Origin: DATACQ01 sp036555515
GTDB taxonomy: Bacteria; Desulfobacterota; Binatia; UBA9968
Reading direction: 5' to 3'
Length of the DNA: 64,000 nucleotides
Assembly: GCA_036555515.1 (NCBI GenBank)
Contig: DATBLC010000367.1
Coordinates: forward strand, 1-64,000
Positions 25,026 to 34,414 of this stretch are shown in pieces. Every line of letters begins with the position of its first letter. Position 1 is the first letter of the stretch. The translations under genes and the position numbers were made by a program. Under the pieces are notes generated by a model. It saw only the letters and a program-made list of their open reading frames with translations, was not told the DNA's origin and did not search any database.

Positions 25026-26540
25026 TCAATTCTCTTTCGCAGCCGCGTTGGATTCGGCTCCTTCCCGTCTGCGCAATAGCGATAAGCCGAAGGCCAGTAC
25101 ACACAGACCGGCTGCAAATAGAAAAACTTCTTGAAAGGCCGGGACAAACCCTTGGAAATCTGCGGGCACTTCAGGGGAGCGTTGTTCCGAATAAAACCGC
25201 CGCCGCTCATCGAAGATCAAGCTGGCGCCGGTGGCACCGAACACAATGCCAAGCGTGCGCGCCATATTGTTGATGCTTCCGGCTACGCCCTGTTGAGTGC
25301 GAGGTATCGCGCCCATCACAAAGCTCATGTTCGGCGCTTCAAACACGCCCAATCCCAAGCCCACAACACCCAGCGCCACGGCCAGCGAGAGGTAATCGGC
25401 TCGGGCGTCCAAGCGGCTGATCATCCACAAGCCGAGCCCTTCCAAAGCCAGACCTAGAGAGCTCAGGCGGGCGGTGCCGAATCGGTCGGACAACCGGCCG
25501 GTCACCGGAGCGGCGATAGTGGTCATCATAGCGACCGCAAGCATCAGAGACCCGCCGGTCGTGGCCGGATACCGCAGCACATCGATGACGTAATAGGGCA
25601 TGAGCAACCCGATTGCGAATCTCGCGCAGTTGGCCAGCACGGTCAGCAGGTTGGCGATGATGAACGAGGGCCGCCGAAAGAGACTCAGGTTTACCACCGG
25701 CGCCCTCGCCCGCGTCTCCGTCACAAGAAATCCGCCAAAACAGATTGCGGAAACCAGCAATAGAATGACGACGTGCGGAGATGTCCAGCCCAGGGATCGG
25801 CCGCGACTTATCCCCAGTAAGAAACCCCCTATGCTTCCGGCTAGCGTTAGCGCCCCCAGGAGATCAAAGCATTGCGCTTCCCGGCGTTCTCGAAACGGCG
25901 GCAACTTTACCGCAGCGAGCCAGGCCAGAAAAAGAGCCGGTAACAGCCTAAACAAGTAAACTGCCCGCCAGCCGAATCCATCGACCAGCAAGCCGCCTAT
26001 CAGCGGACCCAGGGCATAGCCCGCCGCGGCACTCATCTGGAAAATTCCAAGAGCGCGGCCGCGCAATTCTCCAGGGACGGCCAGAGTGACCAGCGCCGGA
26101 GCGGACGCGGATACAAGGGCGGCCGCCACGCCCTGTCCCACTCGAGCTACGACGAGCCAGGCGAAGGTCGGCGCCAATCCACACCCGACAAACGCAACAG
26201 CGCTGGCAAGCAATCCCCAGGTCAATAAGCGTCCATGGCCCCAGAGATCAGCGAGCCGTCCGCAACCAAGTAAGAGACTGGCGTGGGTCAATACGTAACC
26301 GACCACCACCCACTGTATTGAGGCCACCTCCAGCGAGAACGCCGCCGTGATGGCTGGAAACGCGATGTTGACGGCGCTATCGAGGGAACTCAGGAGTGTG
26401 CTCAGGTTGGCAACGACTACCGAGTACTGAAATAGTAGCGAGTGGGAACGAAGCTTTGTGGATTCCTTGGGCACGACAGGCTCGCGAACGCTCCGGCGCC
26501 ATTTGCCGATGACTTCCCGACCCTTATCGGAAACATTCAA
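25026..26540 (-). CDS. MFS transporter, DHA2 (EmrB/QacA) family
   Basis: Drug:H+ antiporter-2 type permease with 14 predicted helices. Signatures: STLLSSLDSAVNIAFPAI in helix 1 (Asp of motif D1), GRLADLWGHGRLL (motif A), LVVARVGQGVAAALVSASAPAL (motif B) and AAGYALGPLIGGLL (motif C, antiporter motif). Function: export of hydrophobic compounds using the proton gradient. The start is uncertain: the frame begins with a TTG at 26540 inside a degenerate GTTCCANNC repeat (26534-26569); a GTG at 26474 nearer helix 1 is an alternative. No TetR-type regulator is adjacent. Confidence 0.9.
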   Translation of the reverse strand: MNVSDKGREVIGKWRRSVREPVVPKESTKLRSHSLLFQYSVVVANLSTLLSSLDSAVNIAFPAITAAFSLEVASIQWVVVGYVLTHASLLLGCGRLADLWGHGRLLTWGLLASAVAFVGCGLAPTFAWLVVARVGQGVAAALVSASAPALVTLAVPGELRGRALGIFQMSAAAGYALGPLIGGLLVDGFGWRAVYLFRLLPALFLAWLAAVKLPPFRERREAQCFDLLGALTLAGSIGGFLLGISRGRSLGWTSPHVVILLLVSAICFGGFLVTETRARAPVVNLSLFRRPSFIIANLLTVLANCARFAIGLLMPYYVIDVLRYPATTGGSLMLAVAMMTTIAAPVTGRLSDRFGTARLSSLGLALEGLGLWMISRLDARADYLSLAVALGVVGLGLGVFEAPNMSFVMGAIPRTQQGVAGSINNMARTLGIVFGATGASLIFDERRRFYSEQRSPEVPADFQGFVPAFQEVFLFAAGLCVLAFGLSLLRRREGAESNAAAKEN

Positions 26541-26743
26541 AATGTTCCAGCCGCTAAAACGGTTCGACTAAGCCCGCGCCTCTTCATCGGCCCCGGATCA
26601 CTTCGTTCAGCGAAGCCATGTGATCGTGTCTCGCAAAACGATATTGTATGATTGCGAGAGTTGGTCCCAATCACGATGGCCGGCGCGGAAATTCACCAGT
26701 TTGCGCTGGTCGATGAAATAAAATAACTAACGGAGTAAACAGT

Positions 26744-27919
26744 GTGAGTATCGACCATTCGAAATTATTCCGCCGCCGATCAACCGATTTCGCTCTCGGA
26801 GTTTTACTGTCGCTCGTCGCGTTACTCCCGGCATATGCCCAGGCGCCTAGATCGCCCACGCCGGCGCCGTTGAGCGGAGTTGTACAGGTCGAGACGGTTG
26901 CCAGGGGACTCGAGCATCCCTGGGCATTGGAATTCCTGCCAGACGGCCACATCCTTGTTACCGAGCGTGCCGGGCGATTGCGCATCGTCACGCGAGACGG
27001 CCGCCTGTCGAAGGCGCTAGATGGCGTCCCGCGGATCTTTGCCCGCGGCCAGGGCGGGCTCCTTGATATCGCGCTGGATCCACGCTTCGCCGAGAACCGT
27101 CTCGTATATCTATCCTACGCGGAGCCCGGTGAGAGCAACACCGCCGGCACGGCCGTGGCGCGCGCACGCCTTGGCGACGACCGGCTTACCGAGGTCCGGG
27201 TGATCTATCGGCAGCAGCCCAAGGTGGAAGGCGGCAACCATTTCGGCTCCCGCCTGGTCTTCGCTCGGGACGGCACACTCTTTATCACTCAGGGCGATCG
27301 CTTTGCTTACCGCGAGCGCGCCCAGGATCTATCGGTAGGTTTTGGCAAGATCGCGCGCATCAATCCGGACGGGTCGGTCCCCAAAGACAATCCTTTCGCC
27401 GGCCGCCCCGGCGTCCTCCCCGAGATTTGGTCCTATGGGCATCGCAACGTTCAGAGCGCGGCGCTTCATCCAGACACCGGACAACTGTGGACCGTGGAGC
27501 ACGGTGCCCGTGGCGGCGATGAGCTCAATCATCCCGAAGCCGGCAAGAACTACGGCTGGCCCGTCATCACCTACGGTGTAGATTATTCTGGGGCAAAGAT
27601 CGGCGAAGGCACGGCCAAGCCGGGCCTGGAACAACCGGTATATTACTGGGATCCAGTCATCGCGCCGTCGGGCATGACGTTCTATACGGCTAGGGTATTT
27701 TCCGGTTGGAACGGCAGCATCGTCATTGGCTCGCTCACCCCGGGGCTGTTGGTCAGACTGGAATTAAAGGACGGACGAGTCGCTCGAGAGGAACGATACC
27801 TCGCCGAGCTGCGCGAACGCATTCGCGACGTAAAACAAGGACCGGATGGCCTGCTCTACCTGGTGACGGACAACAACGACGGACGCATCCTCCGCGTCAG
27901 GCCTTCCGCACCGCGCTGA
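26744..27919 (+). CDS. PQQ-dependent soluble aldose sugar dehydrogenase-like protein
   Basis: Six-bladed beta-propeller of the sGDH/Asd (YliI) family, 391 residues. Signal peptide at 1-30 (GVLLSLVALLPAYAQA). Family motifs: VARGLEHPWALEFLPDGHILVTERAGRL (first blade), GGNHFGSRLVFARDG with His and Arg-type PQQ ligand region, EIWSYGHRNVQSAA, EHGARGGDELNHP and GMTFYT. It oxidises aldoses in the periplasm, passing electrons to the respiratory chain. GTG start with CGGAG about 9 nt before. Single transcription unit. Confidence 0.92.
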   Translation: MSIDHSKLFRRRSTDFALGVLLSLVALLPAYAQAPRSPTPAPLSGVVQVETVARGLEHPWALEFLPDGHILVTERAGRLRIVTRDGRLSKALDGVPRIFARGQGGLLDIALDPRFAENRLVYLSYAEPGESNTAGTAVARARLGDDRLTEVRVIYRQQPKVEGGNHFGSRLVFARDGTLFITQGDRFAYRERAQDLSVGFGKIARINPDGSVPKDNPFAGRPGVLPEIWSYGHRNVQSAALHPDTGQLWTVEHGARGGDELNHPEAGKNYGWPVITYGVDYSGAKIGEGTAKPGLEQPVYYWDPVIAPSGMTFYTARVFSGWNGSIVIGSLTPGLLVRLELKDGRVAREERYLAELRERIRDVKQGPDGLLYLVTDNNDGRILRVRPSAPR

Positions 27920-28014
27920 ACAGCCCAGCCGACGGCGATAGCCATCCGGCGGCCGCGCGGCCCTAGGTCGCCAACAGATAGTCTTGATTGATGAAAGACC
28001 CGCTGTTTCTCGAT

Positions 28015-28185
28015 TCAATCGCAGCGGTGGGCATGCATGTCATTACGCTGGCAGAAGCGCAGGTACTCAAGTCGGTTGTCGAATTGAGACTCCAGGTAGA
28101 CCAGGCGTCCGGCGGGGCGCGTCGAGCAGCCGGCGAAAAAAGCTGCGCTAAGAACTACCGCAAGAACAATGGATTGAATTTTCAT
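28015..28185 (-). CDS. Small lipoprotein, 56 residues
   Basis: A short gene. The protein begins MKIQSIVLAVVLSAAFFAG followed by Cys20, a classic type II signal peptide with a lipobox-like AFFAGC. The mature part (36 residues) is STRPAGRLVYLESQFDN then a Cys/His-containing tail ending HAHRCD. Ribosome-binding site AAAGGAAAG 6-7 nt before ATG. Function unknown; small entericidin-like or assembly-factor lipoproteins have this layout. It is convergent with the sugar dehydrogenase gene and could be missed by length filters. The 253 bp up to the next gene (28186-28438) show nothing else. Confidence 0.65.
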   Translation of the reverse strand: MKIQSIVLAVVLSAAFFAGCSTRPAGRLVYLESQFDNRLEYLRFCQRNDMHAHRCD

Positions 28186-28438
28186 GGCACTTTCCTTTCA
28201 CGGGATCAATGATGAGGTGGCATCGAGGCCGACCTCAATGACCCATGAAGCTAAAGGCGTGCCGTGCGGATGTACGACGGGTTGTCACGCGATGCTCCCA
28301 AAACGACATAATTGCCTTATATCGCGGAGGGCTAATTTCGGGCAGAATACGGGAGACGGGCATTTCGACCCTGGGAGACTAACCCACCATCTCCTCGCGG
28401 GGATTCAACGGTTTTGCGAACTTACAGACTGCCAAGGA

Positions 28439-28777
28439 TTACTTCTGGCCAGCTCTCTTTGCCGCCCAGTAAGCCTTCAATTTGGCCGACAACTTCGCTC
28501 TGGTTGCCGCACTAAAAGTTTTCTTCTTGGCCTTGGCAGCGGGTTTGCCTGGACGCGTCGCCGTTTTAGCTCGTCGCAAGTTTACCCATCTTGCTTTTTG
28601 AGCGGCGGCAATTTTCTTCCTGACAGACGCGCTCATCGTCCGCTTTTTGGTTGACGCGGCTCCAGATTTGGCCGACACACCGAGGATGCTACCAAGTTCC
28701 TTGTTGAGCTTCTCGATTTGTTCTTTGATTGCGGCAGCCCGTTGGAGTTGGTTGATGGTGAGATCGTATATATCCAT
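28439..28777 (-). CDS. Basic protein with KKIAAAQKARW-type repeats
   Basis: 112 residues, strongly basic. An N-terminal coiled-coil helix (LTINQLQRAAAIKEQIEKLNKEL) is followed by a Ser/Gly/Ala linker and two copies of one motif: MSASVRKKIAAAQKARWVNL and FSAATRAKLSAKLKAYWAA, separated by a Lys/Ala/Pro-rich linker. The repeat resembles a DNA-binding motif seen in scattered bacterial histone-H1-like or NUMOD-like proteins. Likely a nucleoid-associated or DNA-bound oligomer; this is inference. Stand-alone gene. Confidence 0.7.
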   Translation of the reverse strand: MDIYDLTINQLQRAAAIKEQIEKLNKELGSILGVSAKSGAASTKKRTMSASVRKKIAAAQKARWVNLRRAKTATRPGKPAAKAKKKTFSAATRAKLSAKLKAYWAAKRAGQK

Positions 28778-29196
28778 GCGGCAAGTAAATATTCAAAAAG
28801 CCAGTAAAAATCAAGGGCGCCGCAGAGGCCAGTATCCGGCAATGATGATTCAACGTAAGGGACTGGTCCGACAAAAGTCGACATCGACTGATTGAAAACA
28901 GAGATGTGTTGCCGAGATTACGGACCCGGGGGAGTCGGATGAAAGGGAAAAAAGAGATTACTGGCTCGAATAAGATCTCGACTTCGCTCATCGGACTGGA
29001 GAGATTTCACCGGGATTTAAGTGGAGCGCGGTCCTCCCGAATATTTCCACCTAGACGACAACGTCACATAATTTTCTTCCGGCCTTGCGAGCGAAGAGGG
29101 TATTGCGTTACATGTTAATTTCCGAGTCTCAAGTCTGGGGTCTAGAGTTAAGCCGGAACCCGAAACGGCGCAAGCTTAGCCGCCGCTCGCTCATTC
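28778..29196. other. Intergenic stretch
   Basis: 419 bp between the divergent basic-protein gene and the MFS gene at 29197. Frames on both strands are short and lack ribosome-binding sites. No repeat family of this window is present. Confidence 0.4.
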
Positions 29197-30423
29197 ATGC
29201 TCAACGTGAAAAACATCTCGGATGCGGTGCGCGCTCTCGGACCCGAGCGACTGAAACTGCTCAGTGTCATCACCGCCGGTCACTTCGTCATTCACTGGTT
29301 TCAACAGCTCTTCCCCGTCGTGCTGCCGTCTATCAAAGCCGGCTTCGGTCTCAATGATGTCCAGGTGGGAGCACTGACTTCGGCGCGGCAACTGGTTCAA
29401 GGCACGCTGGATTTTCCCGTGGGAATGATCGCCGATGCGATGGTGCGCTACCGCGCGCTTTTTCTCGCCGCCGCGCTTTTTTCTATGGGCGCAGGTTACG
29501 TCTTCATGGGAATCTCTGGCGCTTTTATTCTTGCTCTCTGCGGCGCGGGGCTCATCGGGTTGGGAACCGCGTTGTGGCACCCGCCCGCCGCCGCTTCGTT
29601 GTCAAATCGTTTTCCCGAACGCCGCGCCATGGCGCTCGCCGTGCACGGCATGGGTGCCACCATAAGCGATACGCTCACACCGCTCGCCGTCGGCGCACTA
29701 CTCGTTGCGCTTCAGTGGAAAGACTTTTTGACATTGCAATTCATTCCCGCCGTGCTCGCCGGCTTTGTCATGTGGCGGGGTCTGACGAAATTGTTCACCG
29801 CAGACAAATCTCAAGCTTCGCGCTCCACACAGGTCCGCGAACTCTTGCAGCTGGCAAGACACCCGGTGTTTTTGGGCATCTCAGCCGCGAAGGGACTGGC
29901 CATGATGGGCCGTCTGGTGGTGATGACGTTTTTGCCCATCTACTTGCAGGAGCACCTGGGTTATTCGCCTTTTGCCCTGGGTTTCTTTGTCGCGCTGCTC
30001 CACGCGATGGGCACGATTTCGCAACCGGTGCTAGGCTTGCTGTCGGATCGCTTCGGGCGCAAGGTCGTGCTGTTTCCGTCCTTTATCCTGCAAGGAGCGC
30101 TGTTCATGCTCCTGGGAGTGGTCCCGGCCGGCCTTGCGCTGAGCATCGTGATCGCAGCCAACGGTCTGTTCTTTTATACGTTAATGAACATCACTTACGC
30201 GGCCGTCCTGGACGTGGCGGGCGCCAATATTCAAGCTTCGTCCTACGGCCTGGCTTCACTGGTCACGGAAATCGTCGTCGTTCCCACGCCCATTGCGGCG
30301 GGATATTTCATCGGCCTATACGGCATGAACGCCGCATTTCTTCTCGCCGGCGGGTTTGTCTTGCTCGCCGCCTTCGTTTTGCTGCCGCTAAACCTTTATC
30401 GCGGCAGTAAAGGCGCAGGTTGA
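29197..30423 (+). CDS. MFS transporter (Fsr/fosmidomycin-resistance-like)
   Basis: Twelve-helix MFS permease, 408 residues. SVITAGHFVIHWFQQLFPVVLPSI, then GTALWHPPAAASLSNRFPERR (the HP motif typical of the Fsr branch) and LLSDRFGRKVVLFPSF in loop 8-9. Likely exporter of small anionic or hydrophobic compounds. The N-terminal start is uncertain, as no strong ribosome-binding site is seen. The stop overlaps the next hydrolase start (TTGA), so the two proteins are co-translated. Confidence 0.88.
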   Translation: MLNVKNISDAVRALGPERLKLLSVITAGHFVIHWFQQLFPVVLPSIKAGFGLNDVQVGALTSARQLVQGTLDFPVGMIADAMVRYRALFLAAALFSMGAGYVFMGISGAFILALCGAGLIGLGTALWHPPAAASLSNRFPERRAMALAVHGMGATISDTLTPLAVGALLVALQWKDFLTLQFIPAVLAGFVMWRGLTKLFTADKSQASRSTQVRELLQLARHPVFLGISAAKGLAMMGRLVVMTFLPIYLQEHLGYSPFALGFFVALLHAMGTISQPVLGLLSDRFGRKVVLFPSFILQGALFMLLGVVPAGLALSIVIAANGLFFYTLMNITYAAVLDVAGANIQASSYGLASLVTEIVVVPTPIAAGYFIGLYGMNAAFLLAGGFVLLAAFVLLPLNLYRGSKGAG

Positions 30424-31307
30424 CAGCGTTTTCTCAGCCGCTGAAGATACGCCAGGAAATAGGACCGACTAATTTGCGTATTGTCCTTATCTTATTTTCG
30501 ATTCTAGTCGTTGCAAGCCTTTGGGGTTTTTATATTTCCATTCGCCCACCCAAGATTCTATCCTCGATCACGCCCCGTGATTTGAAGATGGGTTATGAGG
30601 ATGTCTCATTCAAGACGGCCGACGGCCTCAAGCTGCGCGGCTGGTACATCCCGTGCGCAAAAACCACCGGCAAAACCTTGATTCTCCTTCATGGCTATCC
30701 TGCGGACAAAGGAAATATCCTGCCGCCATTGGCATTTCTGCACGAAGATTTCAACTTGCTGTTGTTCGATTTTCGCTATCTGGGTGAAAGCGAGGGGAAC
30801 TATTCCACCGCGGGAGCAAAGGAGGTGGAGGACCTCCTGGCCGCTATTCAATTTCTCAAAGTCCGGGGGATAGCAGAAGTTGGCGTGTGGGGTTTTTCCA
30901 TGGGTGGGGCAGTAGCTTTGATGACCATCGAGAGCGCTTCCGGGATCCGCGCCGTCGTATCCGAATCGAGTTACGCCAATCTCTCCGACATGGCTTTTCA
31001 GCTCTTTAGAATTCCCCTGCTCAATTATCCCATGGCCTATCTTGTTCGGACCTGGGCCAGGCTCTTTCTCGGCATCGACTTGAGCGATATATCGCCGGCG
31101 CAGCGAGTCAGAGAGACTAAGATACCCGTTTTCTTGATCCATTCCTCTGCCGACGAGGTGATTCCCTTTTCCCACGGCCAGGCATTGCGCCAGGCCCTGG
31201 CAAAAAATCCCAACGCGGAATTTTGGTTCGAAGAAAGCAATATCCACGGTCAGCTGGGTTCGGATTACCAGCGCAGGGTGAGAAATTTTTTTCTCAGACA
31301 CATGTGA
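30420..31307 (+). CDS. Membrane-anchored alpha/beta hydrolase
   Basis: 295 residues. An N-terminal transmembrane anchor (IVLILFSILVVASLWGFYIS) precedes an alpha/beta hydrolase domain: HGYPADKGN (oxyanion region), GVWGFSMGGAVALM (nucleophile Ser), HSSADEVIPFSHG (Asp) and SNIHGQLGSDY (His). This layout matches YqkD/BAAT-like or serine aminopeptidase S33-type proteins. Start codon TTG overlapping the MFS stop. A role in processing the substrate moved by the MFS protein is plausible but inferred. Confidence 0.85.
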   Translation: MTAFSQPLKIRQEIGPTNLRIVLILFSILVVASLWGFYISIRPPKILSSITPRDLKMGYEDVSFKTADGLKLRGWYIPCAKTTGKTLILLHGYPADKGNILPPLAFLHEDFNLLLFDFRYLGESEGNYSTAGAKEVEDLLAAIQFLKVRGIAEVGVWGFSMGGAVALMTIESASGIRAVVSESSYANLSDMAFQLFRIPLLNYPMAYLVRTWARLFLGIDLSDISPAQRVRETKIPVFLIHSSADEVIPFSHGQALRQALAKNPNAEFWFEESNIHGQLGSDYQRRVRNFFLRHM

Positions 31308-31352
31308 AGTCTGCGCGCCGCGGTAATCAAAGAAGGACTGGTGATTTTGTTC

Positions 31353-32789
31353 CTATCGTATGCTTCGGGCGCTCGGCAGCGCCACATAAATGGCAATGAC
31401 TGTCGCCGCACCCGCGATACTCATGGAGGCCGTAGCCCATTGCGCGCCGACAAAGGACGACAGCGCTCCGATAATTACGCCGCCCGCCAACAGCACGACA
31501 TGGGTCATGTGAAAAACAGCCATGGTCCGGCCGCGGAATTCGGCCGGCGAATAAGTTTGGATGACCGTTTGCGCCAGTGCGTGGGAGGTGACGTGAACGA
31601 TACCGACGATCACCATCAATAGCAGTGAAAAATAGAACCAGGGCGAGAACGCGAAAGCAACGATAATAATCCCGTACAACGTCACGCCTCCCAGCATAAT
31701 ATTTATCCGCGGCAACCGGTCGCCGATGGCAGCGATAAGAACGGAGCTGCTGAGGGCGCCTGCTCCCATCGCGCTCAGAAGCAACCCCTGTCCGCTGGCG
31801 CCGACGCCCAGAATGTCGCGAGCGAACACCGGCAACAAGGTCATAAACGGGATGATAAACAAAGAAGCGGCCAGCACAATAAGCAGACTCGCTCGGACCG
31901 CCACATTGCGCCAGCTGAACTTCCACCCTTCGATGATGCTCTGACGGAAGGATTGCTTGTGTGCCGAGCCGCCGTGAGTGCGGGAGATCGCATCCTGCCG
32001 TGGGCGCAACTTCATGGTCCATACCGTCGCCAAAAGATAAAAGATCGCCTGCGCGCCATAGGATCCGCCGGTGCCGAAGATGGCAATGAGGAAACCCGCC
32101 AGAGCAGGGCCGGTGCTGCGCGCGACGTTAAAAACAATGGAGTTGAGGCCGATGGCGTTGGTTATCTGCCGAAGTGGCACCGCATCGCCGATCATCGCTG
32201 CCCGCGAAGGTTGTTGAAAAGTCCAGACGATCGACATGCCGAAGGCGGTGAAGTAAACATGCCACGGTTGAATACTGCCGCTGAATATAAGCAGAGCCAG
32301 GGCGCTATACAGCACGCCGTCCACCACCTGGGCCACGATCACCTGGAATTTGCGCGAATAGCGGTCCGCGGCGCTTCCGGCCAAGGGCGAGAGCAGTAGA
32401 ATCGGTATGGCCTGTATGCCGCGCACCAAACCGAGCTGAAACGATGAGTTGGTCAGCTCATAAATCAGCCAACCTCGCGCGACCTGATCCATCCAGGTCG
32501 CCATCGCGGTAAAAATCTGGCCATACCATAACAAGCGAAACTCGCGGTGCTGCAGCGCTTCCAAAGCCCGCAGCCGAAGCAAGGCTTCGAGAGGGCCGCG
32601 CGACCGGCGCGATGCCACGCTCTCCCCGGCTGCCGCACTTGCAGCGGGAGTCTCTTGTTTGTCAATTTTCGGTGAGTGCAGGATAATCTCCAGAACCGGC
32701 GAAACGCGACAGCCGTGTCGAGATCGCAAAGTCAGATAAACTCTTCTGCCTATATCACGCGCGAGCGGACAGCGTCCAGTTGCCTGCAA
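31353..32789 (-). CDS. MFS transporter (EntS-like)
   Basis: MFS permease of the EntS/DUF894 (enterobactin-exporter-like) branch: HREFRLLWYGQIFTAMATWMDQVARGWLIYELTNSSFQLGLV at its start of homology, GSAADRYSRKFQVIVAQVVDG (motif A), and RPRQDAISRTHGGSAHKQSF as the central loop. The frame begins with TTG at 32789, only 9 bp after the methyltransferase stop; the first ~60 residues are not MFS-like, so the true start may be internal. Likely export of a metabolite. Convergent with the hydrolase gene. Confidence 0.87.
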   Translation of the reverse strand: MQATGRCPLARDIGRRVYLTLRSRHGCRVSPVLEIILHSPKIDKQETPAASAAAGESVASRRSRGPLEALLRLRALEALQHREFRLLWYGQIFTAMATWMDQVARGWLIYELTNSSFQLGLVRGIQAIPILLLSPLAGSAADRYSRKFQVIVAQVVDGVLYSALALLIFSGSIQPWHVYFTAFGMSIVWTFQQPSRAAMIGDAVPLRQITNAIGLNSIVFNVARSTGPALAGFLIAIFGTGGSYGAQAIFYLLATVWTMKLRPRQDAISRTHGGSAHKQSFRQSIIEGWKFSWRNVAVRASLLIVLAASLFIIPFMTLLPVFARDILGVGASGQGLLLSAMGAGALSSSVLIAAIGDRLPRINIMLGGVTLYGIIIVAFAFSPWFYFSLLLMVIVGIVHVTSHALAQTVIQTYSPAEFRGRTMAVFHMTHVVLLAGGVIIGALSSFVGAQWATASMSIAGAATVIAIYVALPSARSIR

Positions 32790-32798
32790 AAGGTGTAG

Positions 32799-33953
32799 TC
32801 ATTCTTCCGCCTTCTTCTTCCTCATCCCGCCTTCGACCATCTTGTATTCGAATAGACGGCATTCGAGGGCACCGTTGAAGAGTGGCGTGCGCTTGGAGGC
32901 GGCGAGGCGGATGAGTTTCGGCAAGCGCATGTCGGCGCTAAGCAAGTAGGCGCGCCAACCGCAAAAGTGACTTTTTAATCGGTCGCCGAGCTTTGGGTAA
33001 AACTCCGCCAGCGCTTGCTGCTCGCCGAGGCGCACACCGTACGGTGGATTGGTGACGATGATGCCTTCTTTGGCCGGCGCGAAGATTTCCAAAACATCGG
33101 CCCGTTTGAGGCTCACTACCTTCTCCAATCCGGCGGCCGTTAAATTAACGCGTGCCGCTTTGAGCGCATCGCCGGAGCGATCGCTGCCGTAGATCGCCAG
33201 CGGCGCCTTTGTTTTTTTGCGCGCAGCACCGCCTTGCAGGAGCTCGCGCCATCGCTGGGCGTCGAAATTCTTCAATTTCTCGAATGCGAAGCGACGCCCC
33301 AAACCAGGAGCGATGTCCAAGGCAATGAACGCCGCTTCGAGCAGGATCGTACCGCTACCGCACATGGGATCGAGCAATGGAATGCCGGGAACCCAACCGG
33401 AAAGCCGAACAATGCCAGCCGCGAGATTCTCTCTGAGCGGCGCTTCTCCTGTAGCCATGCGCTGGCCGCGCTTGAACAACGGCTCCCCGGTGGTATCGAG
33501 ATGAAGCGCAAAGTCGCGATCGGTCAAATAGCTTAATATGGGAACATCTGGTTCGCGGGTATCTACGCTAGGGCGTCGGCCGGAGAGCCGGCGAATTTTA
33601 TCGCACACCGCGTCTTTGATTTTGAGGGTGACGAAATTGAGACTCGTCAACGGGCTCCTGGTCGCCGAGACATCGACGCGGATAGTGTGCGCCGCATCGA
33701 ACCAATCTGTCCAAGGCAGGGCGTAGGCGGCGCGGTAAATATCGTCCTCGTTGCGGTAGGCGCCGCTCGCCACCTGCCACAAAACGCGGCTGGCGATCCG
33801 GCTTTCGAGATTGACGCGGTAGCAGAGAAAGAAGTCGCCGGCGAACTGGACACCCCCGCTGACGGCGTGAATCTTTGCCGCATCGAGTTGACGAAGTTCA
33901 TCCGCCAAAAGTAGTTCTAAACCGCGTGGACAGGTGGCAAAAAATCTTTCCAT
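32799..33953 (-). CDS. THUMP-domain 23S rRNA/tRNA guanine-N2 methyltransferase (RlmL-like)
   Basis: 384 residues, N-terminal THUMP domain, then a Rossmann methyltransferase domain: LLDPMCGSGTILLEAAFIA (SAM-binding motif I) and IIVTNPPYGVRLGE (catalytic NPPY). This matches the RlmL half of the RlmKL proteins, which makes m2G at 23S position 2445, and lacks the fused RlmK domain, as in many bacteria. GxxxxRENLAAG precedes motif I as usual. A housekeeping gene. The adjoining MITE-like repeat begins 61 bp upstream of its start. Confidence 0.92.
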   Translation of the reverse strand: MERFFATCPRGLELLLADELRQLDAAKIHAVSGGVQFAGDFFLCYRVNLESRIASRVLWQVASGAYRNEDDIYRAAYALPWTDWFDAAHTIRVDVSATRSPLTSLNFVTLKIKDAVCDKIRRLSGRRPSVDTREPDVPILSYLTDRDFALHLDTTGEPLFKRGQRMATGEAPLRENLAAGIVRLSGWVPGIPLLDPMCGSGTILLEAAFIALDIAPGLGRRFAFEKLKNFDAQRWRELLQGGAARKKTKAPLAIYGSDRSGDALKAARVNLTAAGLEKVVSLKRADVLEIFAPAKEGIIVTNPPYGVRLGEQQALAEFYPKLGDRLKSHFCGWRAYLLSADMRLPKLIRLAASKRTPLFNGALECRLFEYKMVEGGMRKKKAEE

Positions 33954-34014
33954 GGCGAAGTATTCTTTTGAAGCAAGATGTCATATGCGGATGAAAGTTC
34001 AATGTTCTAGGATC

Positions 34015-34264
34015 AACCCGGATTCCGCAGTTGCGCTCAGCAGGAAGCGTGAGGCGGAACCCTTCCGTAGCGAAGTCTCAGCCGAAGGCTGATCCGCCTG
34101 TGGCGGAGATGCCGTCTGCCTTTGAGCAGACATCGATCAGCGGTGCTTGGATGGAACGTTAAAGCTCGTGACAGCAAGGTGCGTAAGCGCGAAATGACTT
34201 TGGAATTTCACAGTTGGTTTCACCTCGCTTCCGGGCTCCTCAGTTTAACTGCGGAATCCGGGTT
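34015..34264 (+). repeat. MITE-like element, copy 2 (most complete)
   Basis: 250 bp bounded by perfect 18-bp inverted termini: AACCCGGATTCCGCAGTT at 34015-34032 and AACTGCGGAATCCGGGTT at 34247-34264. Inside are two small hairpins in tandem (CAGCCGAAGGCTG and TCCGCCTGTGGCGGA, 34077-34108). Copies at 4231-4467 (inverted) and 59139-59301 (left end missing). No transposase gene of its own; a relative mobilised in trans is likely. I saw no clear target-site duplication. Confidence 0.88.
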
Positions 34265-34414
34265 CCAAACTGCGGACTTACGCTTTTGCGTGTCACAAAG
34301 AAACGGCATACGTTGCACATTGAACATTGAACGAGTAGTCCACTGATCGCGACCAGATGCCATTGTCGCCAATTTCGGAAGATGAAGTGACGACTGTCGA
34401 TGCGAGGAGAATTT

